54,428 bases of DNA, taken from Malikia spinosa (GTDB taxonomy: Bacteria; Pseudomonadota; Gammaproteobacteria; Burkholderiales; Burkholderiaceae_C). Where the stretch lies: the NCBI RefSeq assembly GCF_002980625.1, contig NZ_PVLR01000017.1:1-54428 (forward strand), read 5' to 3'. Position numbers and translations under genes: made by a program. Position 1 is the stretch's first letter. Each line of letters begins with the position of its first letter. The notes under the pieces were generated by a model. The model was not told the origin of the DNA, searched no databases, and saw nothing but the letters and a program-made list of their open reading frames with translations. Below, one piece after another: positions 1 to 9,188 of this stretch.

Positions 1-18
1 GTTGATTGATGACACGCC

Positions 19-1224
19 CTAATAACGCTGACCGAGCAGCATCAGCAGGGTGCGCATGATGACGTAGGCCACCCGGTCGAGCAGGCGCTGGCGCCAGGGG
101 CGCAGGCCCAGCTGCTCGCGCTCGATGCGCACGCCGGCTGTCTGCAACAGGTGGTCGAGCCGCTGCTGCAGCCCGCGCGCAAAACCCGGATCACGGGTCA
201 CGACATTGGCCTCGCGCGCCATCAGCAGGCTCAGCGGATCGAGATTGGTCGAACCGACCGTGGCCCAGCTGCCATCGACCACCGCCACCTTGGCATGCAA
301 GGCGCTCGGGGCGTATTCGTGGATCTCGATGCCGGCCTCGAGCAGGCGCTGGTAGACCGTCCTGGCCGCGTGGTACTGCAGGAAATGCTCGTACTTGCCA
401 TGCAGCAGCAGGCGCACGCGCACGCCGCGGGCAGCCGCCAGCGCCAAGGCGCGGTGCAGCTTGCGCCCCGGAATGAAATAGGCATTGGCGATCAGAATCT
501 CGCGCCGCGCCTGGGCGATCGACTTCAGATAGGCGCGCTCGATGTCGTGGCGATGGCGCAGGTTGTCGCGCAGCAGCAAGGCGGCCGCCGCCGGTGGCGT
601 CTTGCGCCCGCGCGGCGGATGATCGGCCGGCAAGACCGGCCAGCCGGCGCGCAAGGCCTCCCAAGCGGCGCGGAATTCATGCTGGCGCGCGCGGCTGACG
701 GCCTGCATGCGCCACCAGAGCTGCTCCATGCTCTCGAGCATGTCGGCCACCAGCGGTCCGCTGACCTGCAGCGCGAAATCCAGCCGCGGCCGCTCGAGCC
801 GGCCCAGTGCGACATCGTCGAGGTCATCGATCAGGTTGATGCCGCCACAGAAACCCAGCGCGCCATCGACCACGCACAGCTTGCGATGCAGCCGGCGCCA
901 GCGGCTCGGAATCAGCAGCCCCAGATGACCCAGCGGCAGGTAGACCCGGCATTGCACACCCGCGTGCTCGAGCCGTTCGCGCCAGGCCTGCGGCAGCCTG
1001 GCGGTGCCGATACCGTCGACCACCAGCCGAACCGTGACGCCGCGCAAGGCGCAGCGCTCGAGCGCCTCGGCCACCTGCAGCGCCGTACCGGCGAACTCGA
1101 AGATATAGGTCTCGACATGCACCAGATGGCGGGCCTGCTCGATGGCCCGAACCATGGCCGGGAACAGCTCGCCCCCGCCTTCGAGCAGGTGCAGCTGATG
1201 CCCACCGCGCAGTGGCGACTTCAA
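19..1224 (-). CDS. clsB: Cardiolipin synthase ClsB-type (phospholipase D family)
   Basis: Phospholipase D superfamily phosphatidyltransferase, predicted to make cardiolipin at the inner membrane. The 401-residue product has the two HKD motifs of the family, HRKLCVVDG from about residue 113 and HAKVAVVDG from about residue 310, each followed by a glycine/serine-asparagine stretch (GGINL, GSTNLDP). It lacks the two N-terminal membrane segments of ClsA, which fits the shorter ClsB class; a hydrophobic C-terminal stretch (YVIMRTLLMLLG) may touch the membrane. The upstream endonuclease-like gene on the same strand ends 22 bases before this start, so the two are probably one operon, as is common for ClsB. 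The gene is complete. Assignment to ClsB rather than another PLD-like transferase rests on length and neighbour. Confidence 0.85.
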   Translation of the reverse strand: MKSPLRGGHQLHLLEGGGELFPAMVRAIEQARHLVHVETYIFEFAGTALQVAEALERCALRGVTVRLVVDGIGTARLPQAWRERLEHAGVQCRVYLPLGHLGLLIPSRWRRLHRKLCVVDGALGFCGGINLIDDLDDVALGRLERPRLDFALQVSGPLVADMLESMEQLWWRMQAVSRARQHEFRAAWEALRAGWPVLPADHPPRGRKTPPAAAALLLRDNLRHRHDIERAYLKSIAQARREILIANAYFIPGRKLHRALALAAARGVRVRLLLHGKYEHFLQYHAARTVYQRLLEAGIEIHEYAPSALHAKVAVVDGSWATVGSTNLDPLSLLMAREANVVTRDPGFARGLQQRLDHLLQTAGVRIEREQLGLRPWRQRLLDRVAYVIMRTLLMLLGQRY

Positions 1225-1246
1225 CTCGATTCCCCGGCCAGGCTCC

Positions 1247-1978
1247 TCATTCGAAGGCCAGCTCCGCGATCAGCGGCAGGTGGTCGGACAGCCTGGCCCA
1301 GTTGCCGCCATGCGGCACATGGGCCGATAACGGGCGCAGGCCACGGGTGTAGATCCGGTCCAGGTGCAACAGCGGCAGCCGGGAAGGATAGGTCGCGTGG
1401 CGGATGTTCTCGAAAGTCAGCAGCCCGAGCGCCGCCATCGCCTCGTGCAGCCGCTCGCCCCAGTCGTTGAAGTCTCCCGCCACCACCAGCGGTTCGCCAG
1501 CGGGCACCTCGCGCTCCAGCATGGCGCCGATCTGCCGGACCTGACGCTCGCGGCTGGCATGGATCAGGCCCAGGTGCGCCACCACCACATGCAGCGGAGC
1601 GCCCTTGACCTCGAGTCGCACATGCAGCAGGCCACGCTGCTCGAAGCGGTGATCCGACACATCGTGGTGGCCATGGCCCAGCACCGGCCAGCGCGTGAGC
1701 AGGGCGTTGCCATGCTCGCCGTGACGGGTGACGGCATTGGTGCGGTAGACCGCCTCGTAGCCCGGCGGTGCCAGATGGGTCGCCTGGCCGACGCCGGGCC
1801 AGTGCGCGAAGCGCTTTTGCATCTGGCGATTGAAGCCGCGCACCTCCTGCAGGCAGACGACATCGGCCTCGAAGCCCTGCACCGCCTGCATCAGGTTGTG
1901 GATCTCGAGGCGGCTGGCCGGGCCCAGGCCCTGCACCCCCTTGTGGATGTTGTAGGTGACGACACGCAAGCTGGTCAT
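1247..1978 (-). CDS. Endonuclease/exonuclease/phosphatase family protein
   Basis: A 243-residue member of the endonuclease/exonuclease/phosphatase (EEP) metal-dependent phosphodiesterase fold. Visible motifs in order: VVTYNIHKG near the N-terminus (metal-binding Asn), VCLQEVRG (catalytic Glu), VVAGDFNDWG (Asp-x-Asn) and LSDHLPL near the C-terminus (Asp-His). The substrate is unknown; proteins of this type that sit beside clsB are often annotated only as EEP proteins and may act on lipids or nucleic acid. The start MTSLRVV places the first motif at the usual position; the reading frame is open upstream but that part overlaps the divergent ilvE gene and looks non-coding. Probably co-transcribed with the cardiolipin synthase downstream. 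Confidence 0.85.
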   Translation of the reverse strand: MTSLRVVTYNIHKGVQGLGPASRLEIHNLMQAVQGFEADVVCLQEVRGFNRQMQKRFAHWPGVGQATHLAPPGYEAVYRTNAVTRHGEHGNALLTRWPVLGHGHHDVSDHRFEQRGLLHVRLEVKGAPLHVVVAHLGLIHASRERQVRQIGAMLEREVPAGEPLVVAGDFNDWGERLHEAMAALGLLTFENIRHATYPSRLPLLHLDRIYTRGLRPLSAHVPHGGNWARLSDHLPLIAELAFE

Positions 1979-2099
1979 GGCGGAAATCATGCCACGACAG
2001 CTCTGGTCATGGGGCGGGCGGACGCCGTAAAATGCAAGATTGCGGGCAAATGTCACTGGCAAGCCCCAAACCATTCCCCCACGACAAAGGTTGAAGAAG

Positions 2100-3035
2100 A
2101 TGAGCGCAGTTCCCTCGATGTCCGACCGCGACGGCAAAATCTGGATGGACGGCCAGATGGTCGATTGGCGCGATGCCAAGGTCCATGTCCTGACCCACAC
2201 CATGCACTACGGCTGCGGCGCCTTCGAGGGCGTTCGCGCCTACAACACCGTCAACGGTCCGGCCATCTTCCGCCTTGACGAGCACACCGAGCGCCTGCTC
2301 AACAGCGCCAAGATCCTGCGCATGAAGGTGCCGTTCAGCAAGGAAGAGCTGAACCAGGCCCAGCTCGACGTCATCCGCGAGAACAAGCTCGAAAGCGGCT
2401 ACATCCGCCCGCTGCTCTGGATCGGTGACAAGAAGCTCGGCGTCAGCCCCAAGGGCAACACCATCCACGCCATGGTCGCCGCCTGGACCTGGGGCGCCTA
2501 CCTCGGTGAGGAAGGCATGCAGCGCGGCATCCGCGTCAAGACTTCCAGCTACACCCGCCACCACGTCAACATCACGATGACGCAGGCCAAGGCGGTCAGC
2601 AACTACACCAACTCGATCCTGGCCAACACCGAAGCCACCGACGACGGCTACGACGAAGCGCTGCTGCTCGACGCGTCGGGCTTCGTCTCCGAAGGCGCGG
2701 GCGAGAACATCTTCATCGTCAAGAACGGCGTGATCTACACCCCCGACCTGTCGGCCGGCGCGCTCAACGGCATCACGCGCAACACCGTGTTCCACATCGC
2801 CCAGGACCTGGGCCTGGAAATCGTGCAAAAGCGCATCACCCGCGACGAGGTCTACATCGCCGACGAGGCCTTCTTCACCGGCACCGCCGCCGAAGTGACC
2901 CCGATCCGCGAACTCGACCGCATCGAGATCGGCAGCGGCAGCCGCGGCCCGATCACCGAGAAGATCCAGTCGGCCTTCTTCGACATCGTCAACGGACGCA
3001 ACCCCAAGTACGCCCACTGGCTGACCAAGGTCTGA
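2100..3035 (+). CDS. ilvE: Branched-chain amino acid aminotransferase
   Basis: PLP-dependent fold-type IV transaminase that interconverts branched-chain 2-oxo acids and valine, leucine or isoleucine with glutamate. The 311-residue product has the family landmarks: DGKIWMDGQMVDW at the start, HYGCGAFEGVRAY, the Schiff-base lysine in TQAKAVSNY near residue 160-165, EGAGENIFIV and a TGTAAEVTPI phosphate-loop segment. The start MSAVPSMSDRD was chosen because AAGAAG lies just upstream and the extra 20 codons of the open frame have no family similarity. It is followed after 14 bases by a small zinc-ribbon gene, an arrangement common in betaproteobacteria. Confidence 0.95.
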   Translation: MSAVPSMSDRDGKIWMDGQMVDWRDAKVHVLTHTMHYGCGAFEGVRAYNTVNGPAIFRLDEHTERLLNSAKILRMKVPFSKEELNQAQLDVIRENKLESGYIRPLLWIGDKKLGVSPKGNTIHAMVAAWTWGAYLGEEGMQRGIRVKTSSYTRHHVNITMTQAKAVSNYTNSILANTEATDDGYDEALLLDASGFVSEGAGENIFIVKNGVIYTPDLSAGALNGITRNTVFHIAQDLGLEIVQKRITRDEVYIADEAFFTGTAAEVTPIRELDRIEIGSGSRGPITEKIQSAFFDIVNGRNPKYAHWLTKV

Positions 3036-3049
3036 ACCGGAGCCCCACG

Positions 3050-3253
3050 ATGAGCAAGCCGATCGAACTCTCCGCACACGACCTCAACGGCAACGGTGGC
3101 GTCTTCTGCCCCAGCCCGAAGGCCGACATGAAGCTGTGGAACAGCCACCCGCGCGTTTTCCTCGACATCGCCAAGACCGGCAAGGGCAAGTGCCCCTATT
3201 GCGGCACGGTCTACCAGCTCAAGGAAGGTGAAGTCGTCGGCCACGGCCACTGA
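3050..3253 (+). CDS. Small zinc-ribbon protein (CHCC type)
   Basis: A 67-residue protein with a zinc-binding pattern: FCPSP around residue 19, a central HPRVFLDI segment and a C-terminal CPYCGTVYQL pair. This is the zf-CHCC family, related to the zinc-binding subunit of mitochondrial complex I (NDUFS6). In many betaproteobacteria the gene follows ilvE directly, as here, with only 14 bases between them; its bacterial function is not established. It ends before a strong hairpin shared with the converging argB gene. Confidence 0.85.
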   Translation: MSKPIELSAHDLNGNGGVFCPSPKADMKLWNSHPRVFLDIAKTGKGKCPYCGTVYQLKEGEVVGHGH

Positions 3254-3289
3254 ATCTGCTGCAGCGCCCTGGCGGGCGCCAGGCAAGTG

Positions 3290-3318
3290 AAAAGGCGCAA
3301 TCCAGGTTACGCCTTTTT
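3290..3318. terminator. Bidirectional intrinsic terminator
   Basis: AAAAGGCG pairs with CGCCTTTTT across a 12-base loop, with A and T runs on both sides of the stem. It lies between the converging zinc-ribbon gene (plus) and argB (minus), so it can serve both. Confidence 0.75.
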
Positions 3319-3375
3319 GCATTTCACTGCTACCCGGTACAGAGAGTGCCGGGCAAGAGCTGACAGGAGTCGGTG

Positions 3376-4278
3376 TCAGTGCGAGCGGATCATGGTGCCG
3401 TAGGCCTCGTCGCTCAGGATCTCGAGCAGCATCGCGTGCGGCACGCGGCCGTCGATGATGTGCACCGAGTTGCAGCCGCTGTGCGCGGCTTCCAGCGCGC
3501 CGGCGATTTTCGGGATCATGCCGCCCGAGATCGTGCCGTCGGCGATCAGCGCATCGACCTCGACTGCGCTCAGATTGGTCAGCAGCTCGCCGGCCTTGTC
3601 GAGCACGCCACGGATATTGGTCAGCAGCAGCAGCTTCTCGGCGCGCAGCACGGTGGCCAGTCGCGCCGCGACCACGTCGGCATTGATGTTGTAGCTCTCG
3701 CCCTGCTCGCCAAAGCCGATCGGGCTCACCACCGGGATGAAGCCGGCTTCCTCAAGCGACTTGACCACGCTCGGATCGATGCTGACGATGTCGCCGACCT
3801 GGCCGATGTCATGCTCAAGCGTAGGGTCCTGCTGGTCGATCAGCTTGAGCTTCTGCGCCTTGATCAGGCCACCGTCACGCCCGGTCAAACCGACCGCCTT
3901 GCCGCCGGCGCGGTTGATCATGCCGACGATGTCCTGCTGCACCTCGCCGGCCAGCACCCACTCGACCACTTCCATGGTTTCGGCATCGGTCACGCGCATG
4001 CCCTGGATGAACTGACCCTGCTTGCCCAGGCGCTTGAGCAGGCCCTCGATCTGCGGACCGCCGCCATGCACCACCACCGGATTGATGCCGACCAGCTTGA
4101 GCATCACCACATCCTCGGCGAAAGCCTGTTGCAGCGCGGGGTCGGTCATGGCGTTGCCGCCGTACTTGATCACCATGGTCTTGCCATGGAACTGACGGAT
4201 ATAGGGCAGCGCCTGGGCGAGGATCTCGGCCTTGTCGCGGGACTGGACATGGGACAGGTCGTGGGGAATGTGGGTCAT
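3376..4278 (-). CDS. argB: Acetylglutamate kinase
   Basis: Phosphorylates N-acetyl-L-glutamate in the second step of arginine synthesis. The 300-residue length is normal. Visible landmarks are the ATP-binding lysine in [10 protein letters not shown] near residue 37-41, the substrate loop [10 protein letters not shown], and the C-terminal GGMIPK and [13 protein letters not shown] segments typical of arginine-sensitive hexameric enzymes. The start [11 protein letters not shown] gives the N-terminal helix seen in these enzymes. No neighbour belongs to the arginine pathway, so the gene appears to be a single unit. Confidence 0.95.
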   Translation of the reverse strand: MTHIPHDLSHVQSRDKAEILAQALPYIRQFHGKTMVIKYGGNAMTDPALQQAFAEDVVMLKLVGINPVVVHGGGPQIEGLLKRLGKQGQFIQGMRVTDAETMEVVEWVLAGEVQQDIVGMINRAGGKAVGLTGRDGGLIKAQKLKLIDQQDPTLEHDIGQVGDIVSIDPSVVKSLEEAGFIPVVSPIGFGEQGESYNINADVVAARLATVLRAEKLLLLTNIRGVLDKAGELLTNLSAVEVDALIADGTISGGMIPKIAGALEAAHSGCNSVHIIDGRVPHAMLLEILSDEAYGTMIRSH

Positions 4279-4412
4279 GGCTGATGCTTGGGTTGGATGG
4301 AATACGGATCAAATTGTGCCGGAAAGAATCGGTCGCATTCTTCACGAAATATTCACAGGCCAAAGCCGCGGCCCCATGCGACACTAGACGCCACACAAGC
4401 GAACGACCCGAC

Positions 4413-5930
4413 ATGAACCCGACCGAAGTCGAACTCAAGCTGCTGCTGCCTGGCGCCGATGCGCTGACAGTGGAGCAGACCCTCTCCCTCATACCAGCGC
4501 TGGCAGCTTGCACGCCACGCCGGCAATGGCTGTGGAACCGCTACTACGACACCACCGAACAGGCGCTGCGCCAGCAACGCAGCGCGCTGCGCCTGCGCTG
4601 CGTGAGCGACCAGCACTGGCCCGAGGACGCAGCGGGTCAAGCGCCAACGGGTGAGTGGATCCAGACCTTCAAGACCGCCGGCCTCTCGCGCGGTGGCCTG
4701 AGCCAGCGCGGCGAATGGGAGTCGAAGGTCGCCAGCGGCGAACTCGACCGCGCGGCACTGGCCGCCACGCCCTGGTCTGCGCTCGACCCTCAAGGCCTGC
4801 TCTTCAACCAGCTCCAGCCCTGTTTCGACACCCGCTGCCGCCGCACCACCTGGCTGCTGCAGCAGGCCGATGGCAGCCGGATCGAGGTCGCGCTCGACAT
4901 CGGCGAGATCGCCGCCGCTGGCCAGGTGCTGCCACTGCTCGAACTCGAGCTCGAACTGCAGGCCGGCATGCCGCAAGCCCTGTTCGAGCTGGCGCAACAG
5001 ATCGCCCGCGAGATCGCGGTACTGCCCTGCGACGCCAGCAAGGCAGAGCGCGGCTATGCGCTGGCACAAGGCGTGAGCCATGCCCCGGCGCGCGCGCGCG
5101 CCACCCATCTGCCAGCTGGCGTGACGCCGCTGGCTGCCGCACAACAGGCCATGGGCGAAATGCTCGAGCAATTCACGCGCAACCTGGCCGGGCTGCTGCA
5201 GGGTGACGACCCCGAACTGGTGCACCAGGCACGCGTCGCCTGGCGGCGCTGGCGCAGCGCAGAACGGCTGTTCCGCCCTTGGCTGACCGAACTGGCGCCG
5301 CGCGAGCCGCTGCGACCCTTGCTCGATGCCATGGGCCAGCTGCGCGATCTCGACGTGGCCTGCAGCGAAACCCTGCCCGGCTGGATCGCGGCTTATGCCG
5401 AAAGTGACCCGGCGCGACTCGAGCTCGCGCGCCAGACCCTGGACCAGATGGCTGCGGCCAGCCAGGCCCAGCGTGACGTGACACGCGCCTTGCTGACCCA
5501 GCCCGGCACGGGCCTGGGCCTGCTCGGGCTGGCCCATTGGCTGCACGAACTGTCGGGCGCCGCCGCGGAACAGGAAGCCGCCCAGCGCAAGGCCGAACGC
5601 GCCTGGGCCAGGGAGCGCAGCGTGCGCCTGCTGAGCCGGCTGCACCGCTCGATCGAGCACTCCAGCCGCGATGACGCCACCATGCCCGAGCAGCACCAGA
5701 CCCGGCTGCTGGCCAAACGCGTGCGCTACAGCGTGGAGACCCTGCTCGACCTGTTGCCCGAGAAGAAGGCAGGCCGCTGGCTGCGCGAGTCGAGCCGGGT
5801 GCAAAACCGCATCGGGGCCGAACGCGACCTGCTGCGTGCGATCGAGCTGCTGCAACAGTCGGCAGCTGACAGCGGCCTGCTCGACTTCCTGCGCGGCGTC
5901 GCCGCCGCCAGCCGACACAGCCGAAGCTGA
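4413..5930 (+). CDS. CYTH and CHAD domain protein
   Basis: A 505-residue two-domain protein. The N-terminal part (about residues 1-215) is a CYTH triphosphate-tunnel domain with the signature EVELKL at residues 5-10 and alternating acidic/basic strands (RSALRLRC, TFKTAG, EVALDIG, LELELEL). The C-terminal part (about 230-500) is a CHAD helical domain with VHQARVAWRRWRSAERLF and RVRYSVETL. CYTH enzymes hydrolyse triphosphates or polyphosphate and CHAD domains bind polyphosphate, so a role in inorganic (poly)phosphate metabolism is likely but not proven. The start MNPTEVELK was chosen because the signature must lie at the very N-terminus; the frame is open upstream. Confidence 0.88.
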   Translation: MNPTEVELKLLLPGADALTVEQTLSLIPALAACTPRRQWLWNRYYDTTEQALRQQRSALRLRCVSDQHWPEDAAGQAPTGEWIQTFKTAGLSRGGLSQRGEWESKVASGELDRAALAATPWSALDPQGLLFNQLQPCFDTRCRRTTWLLQQADGSRIEVALDIGEIAAAGQVLPLLELELELQAGMPQALFELAQQIAREIAVLPCDASKAERGYALAQGVSHAPARARATHLPAGVTPLAAAQQAMGEMLEQFTRNLAGLLQGDDPELVHQARVAWRRWRSAERLFRPWLTELAPREPLRPLLDAMGQLRDLDVACSETLPGWIAAYAESDPARLELARQTLDQMAAASQAQRDVTRALLTQPGTGLGLLGLAHWLHELSGAAAEQEAAQRKAERAWARERSVRLLSRLHRSIEHSSRDDATMPEQHQTRLLAKRVRYSVETLLDLLPEKKAGRWLRESSRVQNRIGAERDLLRAIELLQQSAADSGLLDFLRGVAAASRHSRS

Positions 5931-6003
5931 GCCGGGTAAAATCAGGCCTCTTTCACTGACCCGTCAGCCTCTGGATCTACACCATGAACCGCTGCCTATT
6001 CTC

Positions 6004-6408
6004 ATGCACAAGCGCCACCCGCTGAAAGCGGCTTGCGCCGCCGCGCTGATCCTGCTGCCCGCGCTGGCTCTGGCACAGAACGCGACCGACCAGCTGCAGC
6101 GCCAGTTTCCCGATCAGGCACGCCGTGGCGTGTTGCGCGTGACGGCGCCACCCGACATCGAGCTCGACGGCAAGCCGGATAGGCTCTCGCCGGGCGCGCG
6201 CATCCGCAGCACCGACCGGCGCATCGTTCTGCCTCAGCAACTGGCTGGACAGGAACTGCCGGTCAACTACCTGCGTGAAGGCATGGGCCTGGTGCACGAG
6301 GTCTGGCTGCTGACCCCGGCCGAGCAGGCGCAGCACCGCGCCGGCAAGGGCGACCCGGTGCAACGCAACTACCGCTTCGCCTCCGAGGCGGATCTGCCGG
6401 CCAACTGA
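6004..6408 (+). CDS. Exported protein of unknown function
   Basis: A 134-residue protein that begins [18 protein letters not shown] and continues to a likely signal peptidase site after PALALA, so it should be exported to the periplasm. The mature part is about 108 residues, hydrophilic, with short beta-strand-like segments ([32 protein letters not shown]). I do not recognise a named domain. It follows the CYTH-CHAD gene by 73 bases and may be co-transcribed with it. Confidence 0.7.
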   Translation: MHKRHPLKAACAAALILLPALALAQNATDQLQRQFPDQARRGVLRVTAPPDIELDGKPDRLSPGARIRSTDRRIVLPQQLAGQELPVNYLREGMGLVHEVWLLTPAEQAQHRAGKGDPVQRNYRFASEADLPAN

Positions 6409-6472
6409 TCCTCGGCGGGCGCTTTGGTGCCTGCCCTTCTCCTCTACTCTGCCCTCTTTTTCTTGTCGCAGA

Positions 6473-6490
6473 CCGGCACCTGGGTGCCGG
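6473..6490. other. Perfect hairpin before miaB
   Basis: CCGGCACC and GGTGCCGG form a perfect inverted repeat separated by two bases, 33 bases before miaB. A weak T-run (TTTTT) follows 14 bases later, so this may end transcription from the upstream gene or be an mRNA leader structure for miaB. Confidence 0.35.
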
Positions 6491-6523
6491 CCTGCCTGTT
6501 GCGTTTTTCCTCCAATACCCGCC

Positions 6524-7873
6524 ATGAGCAAAAAAGTCTTCATCAAAACCTTCGGCTGCCAGATGAACGAGTACGACTCGGACAAGATGGCCGACGTGCT
6601 GGGCGCCGCACAGGGCTACGAGCCGACCCAGGACATCGAGCAGGCCGACCTGATCCTGTTCAACACCTGCTCGGTGCGCGAAAAGGCGCAGGAAAAGGTC
6701 TTCAGCGACCTGGGCCGGGTCAAGCACCTGAAGGAAAAGGGCGTGCTGATCGGTGTCGGCGGCTGCGTCGCGAGCCAGGAAGGTGACGAGATCATCAAGC
6801 GCGCGCCCTATGTCGACATCGTGTTCGGCCCGCAGACCCTGCACCGCCTGCCCGAGCTGCTCAACGCGCGCGCGCAAAAGGCCAAGCCCCAGGTCGACAT
6901 CAGCTTCCCCGAGATCGAGAAGTTCGACCACCTGCCGCCAGCCAAGGTCGAGGGTGCCAGCGCCTTCGTCTCGATCATGGAAGGTTGCAGCAAGTATTGC
7001 AGCTACTGCGTCGTGCCCTACACGCGCGGCGAGGAATTCAGCCGCCCGTTCGAGGAGGTGCTGGTCGAGGTCGCCGGCCTGGCCGACCAGGGCGTGAAGG
7101 AAGTCACGCTGCTGGGCCAGAACGTCAACGCCTACCGCGGCAAGATGGGCGACAGCGACGAGATCGCCGACTTCGCGCTGCTGCTAGAGTATGTGGCCGA
7201 GATCCCCGGCATCGAACGCATCCGCTACACCACCAGCCATCCGAACGAGTTCACGCCGCGCCTGATCGAGGCCTACGCCAAGATCCCCAAGCTGGTCAGC
7301 CATCTGCACCTGCCGGTCCAGCACGGCAGCGACCGCATCCTGATGGCGATGAAGCGCGGCTACACCGCGATGGAATACAAGAGCACGATCCGCAAGCTGC
7401 GCGCGATCCGCCCCGACCTGTCGATGAGCAGCGACTTCATCGTCGGCTTCCCCGGCGAGACCGAGGAGGATTTCCAGAAGATGATGAAGCTGATCGCCGA
7501 CATCGGCTACGACAACAGCTTCAGCTTCATCTTCAGCCCGCGCCCCGGCACGCCGGCGGCCAACCTGCCCGACGACACGCCGCATGAAGTCAAGCTCCAG
7601 CGGCTGCAGGCGCTGCAGGCCCTGCTCGAAGAGAATGTGCAGAAGATCAGCCAGAGTCGGGTCGGCACGGTGCAACGCATCTTGGTCGAAGGCCCGTCGC
7701 GCCGCAACCCGGCCGAACTGATGGGCCGCACCGAGTGCAACCGGATCGTCAACTTCGACGGCGGCCCGAACGGCGCACGCCTGATCGGCCAGATGCTGGA
7801 CGTGAAGATCACGCTGGCCTACCCGCACTCGCTGCGCGGCGAGGTGCTGGTCAGGGAAGCGGCTGCGGCCTGA
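6524..7873 (+). CDS. miaB: tRNA-2-methylthio-N6-dimethylallyladenosine synthase
   Basis: Radical SAM methylthiotransferase that converts i6A37 to ms2i6A37 in tRNAs reading UNN codons. The 449-residue protein has the three-domain layout of the family: an N-terminal MTTase domain with the auxiliary-cluster cysteines in TFGCQMN, NTCSVRE and GGCVAS; a radical SAM core with CSKYCSYC (Cys at about 155, 159 and 162); and a C-terminal TRAM-like RNA-binding part ending in [11 protein letters not shown] and LRGEVLV. All six cluster cysteines are present. The start [13 protein letters not shown] is the usual one. Confidence 0.96.
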   Translation: MSKKVFIKTFGCQMNEYDSDKMADVLGAAQGYEPTQDIEQADLILFNTCSVREKAQEKVFSDLGRVKHLKEKGVLIGVGGCVASQEGDEIIKRAPYVDIVFGPQTLHRLPELLNARAQKAKPQVDISFPEIEKFDHLPPAKVEGASAFVSIMEGCSKYCSYCVVPYTRGEEFSRPFEEVLVEVAGLADQGVKEVTLLGQNVNAYRGKMGDSDEIADFALLLEYVAEIPGIERIRYTTSHPNEFTPRLIEAYAKIPKLVSHLHLPVQHGSDRILMAMKRGYTAMEYKSTIRKLRAIRPDLSMSSDFIVGFPGETEEDFQKMMKLIADIGYDNSFSFIFSPRPGTPAANLPDDTPHEVKLQRLQALQALLEENVQKISQSRVGTVQRILVEGPSRRNPAELMGRTECNRIVNFDGGPNGARLIGQMLDVKITLAYPHSLRGEVLVREAAAA

Positions 7874-7887
7874 GAGCGCCGCCCGCT

Positions 7888-8025
7888 TCAGATCCGGCAG
7901 TTGGCAGGTACATACCTGTTGTTGGCGGCGGCAGCGACCTTGCAGGTCCAGGTGGTCGGGCTGCCCGCCGACACGGTGGGCTCCAGATAGAACACCACGT
8001 TAGCTGCCCTGGCGCGCATGGTCAC
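7888..8025 (-). pseudogene. Decayed type IV pilin C-terminal fragment
   Basis: Read on the minus strand this stretch encodes 45 residues and a stop that align without gaps to the end of the intact pilin next door: VTMRARAANVVFYLEPTVSAG versus [21 protein letters not shown], and ANNRYVPANCRI versus [12 protein letters not shown]. Both disulfide cysteines are kept. Upstream of the first Val the similarity stops and no start codon or pilin N-terminus can be found, so this is the tail of a lost second pilin gene. It lies beyond the terminator of the intact gene. Confidence 0.75.
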
Positions 8026-8148
8026 CGGTGATCTTTGCGGTCGAGCTGTAGCAAACTATGCTGACCACGCGAGAATGGACGGTTTCCATAACGGACCCGA
8101 GCTTCGAGAACGGCGGTTGAGATTGACTGAGAGGACCAAGGGAAAACA

Positions 8149-8177
8149 GCCGCCCCCTCAAGAAGGCGGCCGTTCTC
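8149..8177 (-). terminator. Intrinsic terminator of the pilin gene
   Basis: On the minus strand CGGCCGCC pairs with GGCGGCTG (one G-T pair) across a 10-base loop, followed by TTTTCCC. It begins about 30 bases past the pilin stop codon, as expected for a strong single-gene transcript. Confidence 0.7.
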
Positions 8178-8206
8178 ACACATGAGGCGCAGAAGCCAAC
8201 ACTAGA

Positions 8207-8668
8207 TCAGGCACGGCAAGAACTGGGCATGTACTTGTTGTTTGCGGCAGCAGTCGGCGCACAGACCCATGTTATAGGATTGCCTGCACTCGCTGTCGGG
8301 GTCAAAGTAAACGCAACGCTGGCGGCCTTGGCCGTCATGGTCACTGTGATGACGCCCGTGGCGTTAGCACACGCCAAGCTAGTGATGTTGGCTGTCGCTG
8401 CTGCATTTCCCGCCCCCCCTACCAAGTTGACCCCCTGGCAGGCACCTGCGGCAATCACCCCACCGTTGGAAGAAATGTTCTCGGCTACCGTGGCCTTGGC
8501 GCTGTCGGCGAAAGCCAAGCCTTCCGTGACCCGGGCCCTGATCGTGTAGTCCGAGTAGGCGGGCAAGGCGACCGCCGCCAAGATGCCGATGATCGCAACC
8601 ACGATCATCAGTTCGATCAGGGTAAAGCCGCGCTGGGCCTGCTGCTTTAGGCTCTTCAAATTCTTCAT
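8207..8668 (-). CDS. Type IV pilin major subunit (PilA-like)
   Basis: A 153-residue prepilin. It has a short basic leader ([14 protein letters not shown]), the prepilin peptidase site G|FTLIELM with Glu at position +5, and the hydrophobic N-terminal helix [19 protein letters not shown] that forms the pilus core. The globular part ends with a cysteine pair (WVCAP...SSC) for the C-terminal disulfide loop. The start was chosen because GGAGGT sits 6-7 bases before this ATG. Product is secreted and assembled into a type IV pilus by machinery encoded elsewhere. It lies between the terminator of the original tRNA locus and a decayed pilin copy, so this pilin locus borders the island insertion site. 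Confidence 0.93.
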   Translation of the reverse strand: MKNLKSLKQQAQRGFTLIELMIVVAIIGILAAVALPAYSDYTIRARVTEGLAFADSAKATVAENISSNGGVIAAGACQGVNLVGGAGNAAATANITSLACANATGVITVTMTAKAASVAFTLTPTASAGNPITWVCAPTAAANNKYMPSSCRA

Positions 8669-8951
8669 GATGACCTCCTGGATTGAGTGAACCAAATTGC
8701 TCGAGACGATTGCCAAGCAAGGACATTCTTGCACCACCAGAATGAAGAGTGAAGCCCCCCTCCTAAAAAAATCACCATTTCTGCCACAATTTTTTCTACC
8801 GCCAGCCTGCATGCAGCCATGAGCTTATGGCTCGATGGCCTGGTGCATGGTCGGAGTGAGGATGCAGACTTGGCGCCGCCAGCCCAAGTACGAGTGACAA
8901 GAAATCGGCCAAATCGTCTGCCGATGAGCCGTAGAGCAGCCCAGAAACGAC

Positions 8952-8974
8952 AAAGCCCGGTCTGAGAACCGGGC
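8952..8974 (-). terminator. Original terminator of the tRNA locus
   Basis: On the minus strand GCCCGGT pairs with ACCGGGC across a 6-base loop and is followed by TTTG. It lies directly behind the tRNA fragment in the left attachment copy. Because the island entered the tRNA from its 3' side, this hairpin should be the ancestral terminator, displaced about 23.7 kb from the working tRNA. Confidence 0.6.
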
Positions 8975-8989
8975 CAAGTGCTTGATTTG

Positions 8990-9039
8990 AATGGTAGGGC
9001 GTCACGGACTTGAACCGTGGACCAAAGGATTATGAGTCC
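8990..9039. repeat. Left attachment site with tRNA 3' fragment
   Basis: Fifty bases identical to 32689-32738. The last 48 of them (8992-9039) equal the 3' 48 bases of the minus-strand CAT-anticodon tRNA, including CCA; after 9039 the match stops within the anticodon stem. The fragment lacks the 5' 29 bases and cannot be a tRNA. This is the classic footprint of tyrosine-integrase insertion at a tRNA 3' end; the integrase gene follows 167 bases away. Confidence 0.93.
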
Positions 9040-9166
9040 CATCAATTAGGCATATCACAGTGTTGATGCATGTTGATAGAACCAAACAAAATCAACAACA
9101 TACAGGTTTTTCGGTCTGAACTTCTGCGCTTCAGTGTTGATTTATATGCCGGATAATGGGGTACTT

Positions 9167-9188
9167 CAGTCTGTAAACAGTCTGTAAA
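9167..9188. repeat. Tandem 11-bp repeat, putative integrase arm sites (left)
   Basis: Two exact head-to-tail copies of CAGTCTGTAAA. An almost identical pair lies just inside the right island end at 32613-32634. Directly repeated short sequences inside both attachment sites are typical binding sites for the N-terminal arm-binding domain of a tyrosine integrase. They also lie immediately before the integrase start, so binding there could regulate it. Confidence 0.55.

Noticed and set aside
8669-8830. A sigma-54 (-24/-12) promoter for the pilin gene
   Set aside because: Several GG and GC pairs were tried on the minus strand but none has the required spacing of 10 bases.
8992-9039. A second tRNA gene at the left junction
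   Set aside because: Only the 3' 48 bases are present; the acceptor 5' strand, D arm and half the anticodon stem are missing, so it is an attachment-site fragment.
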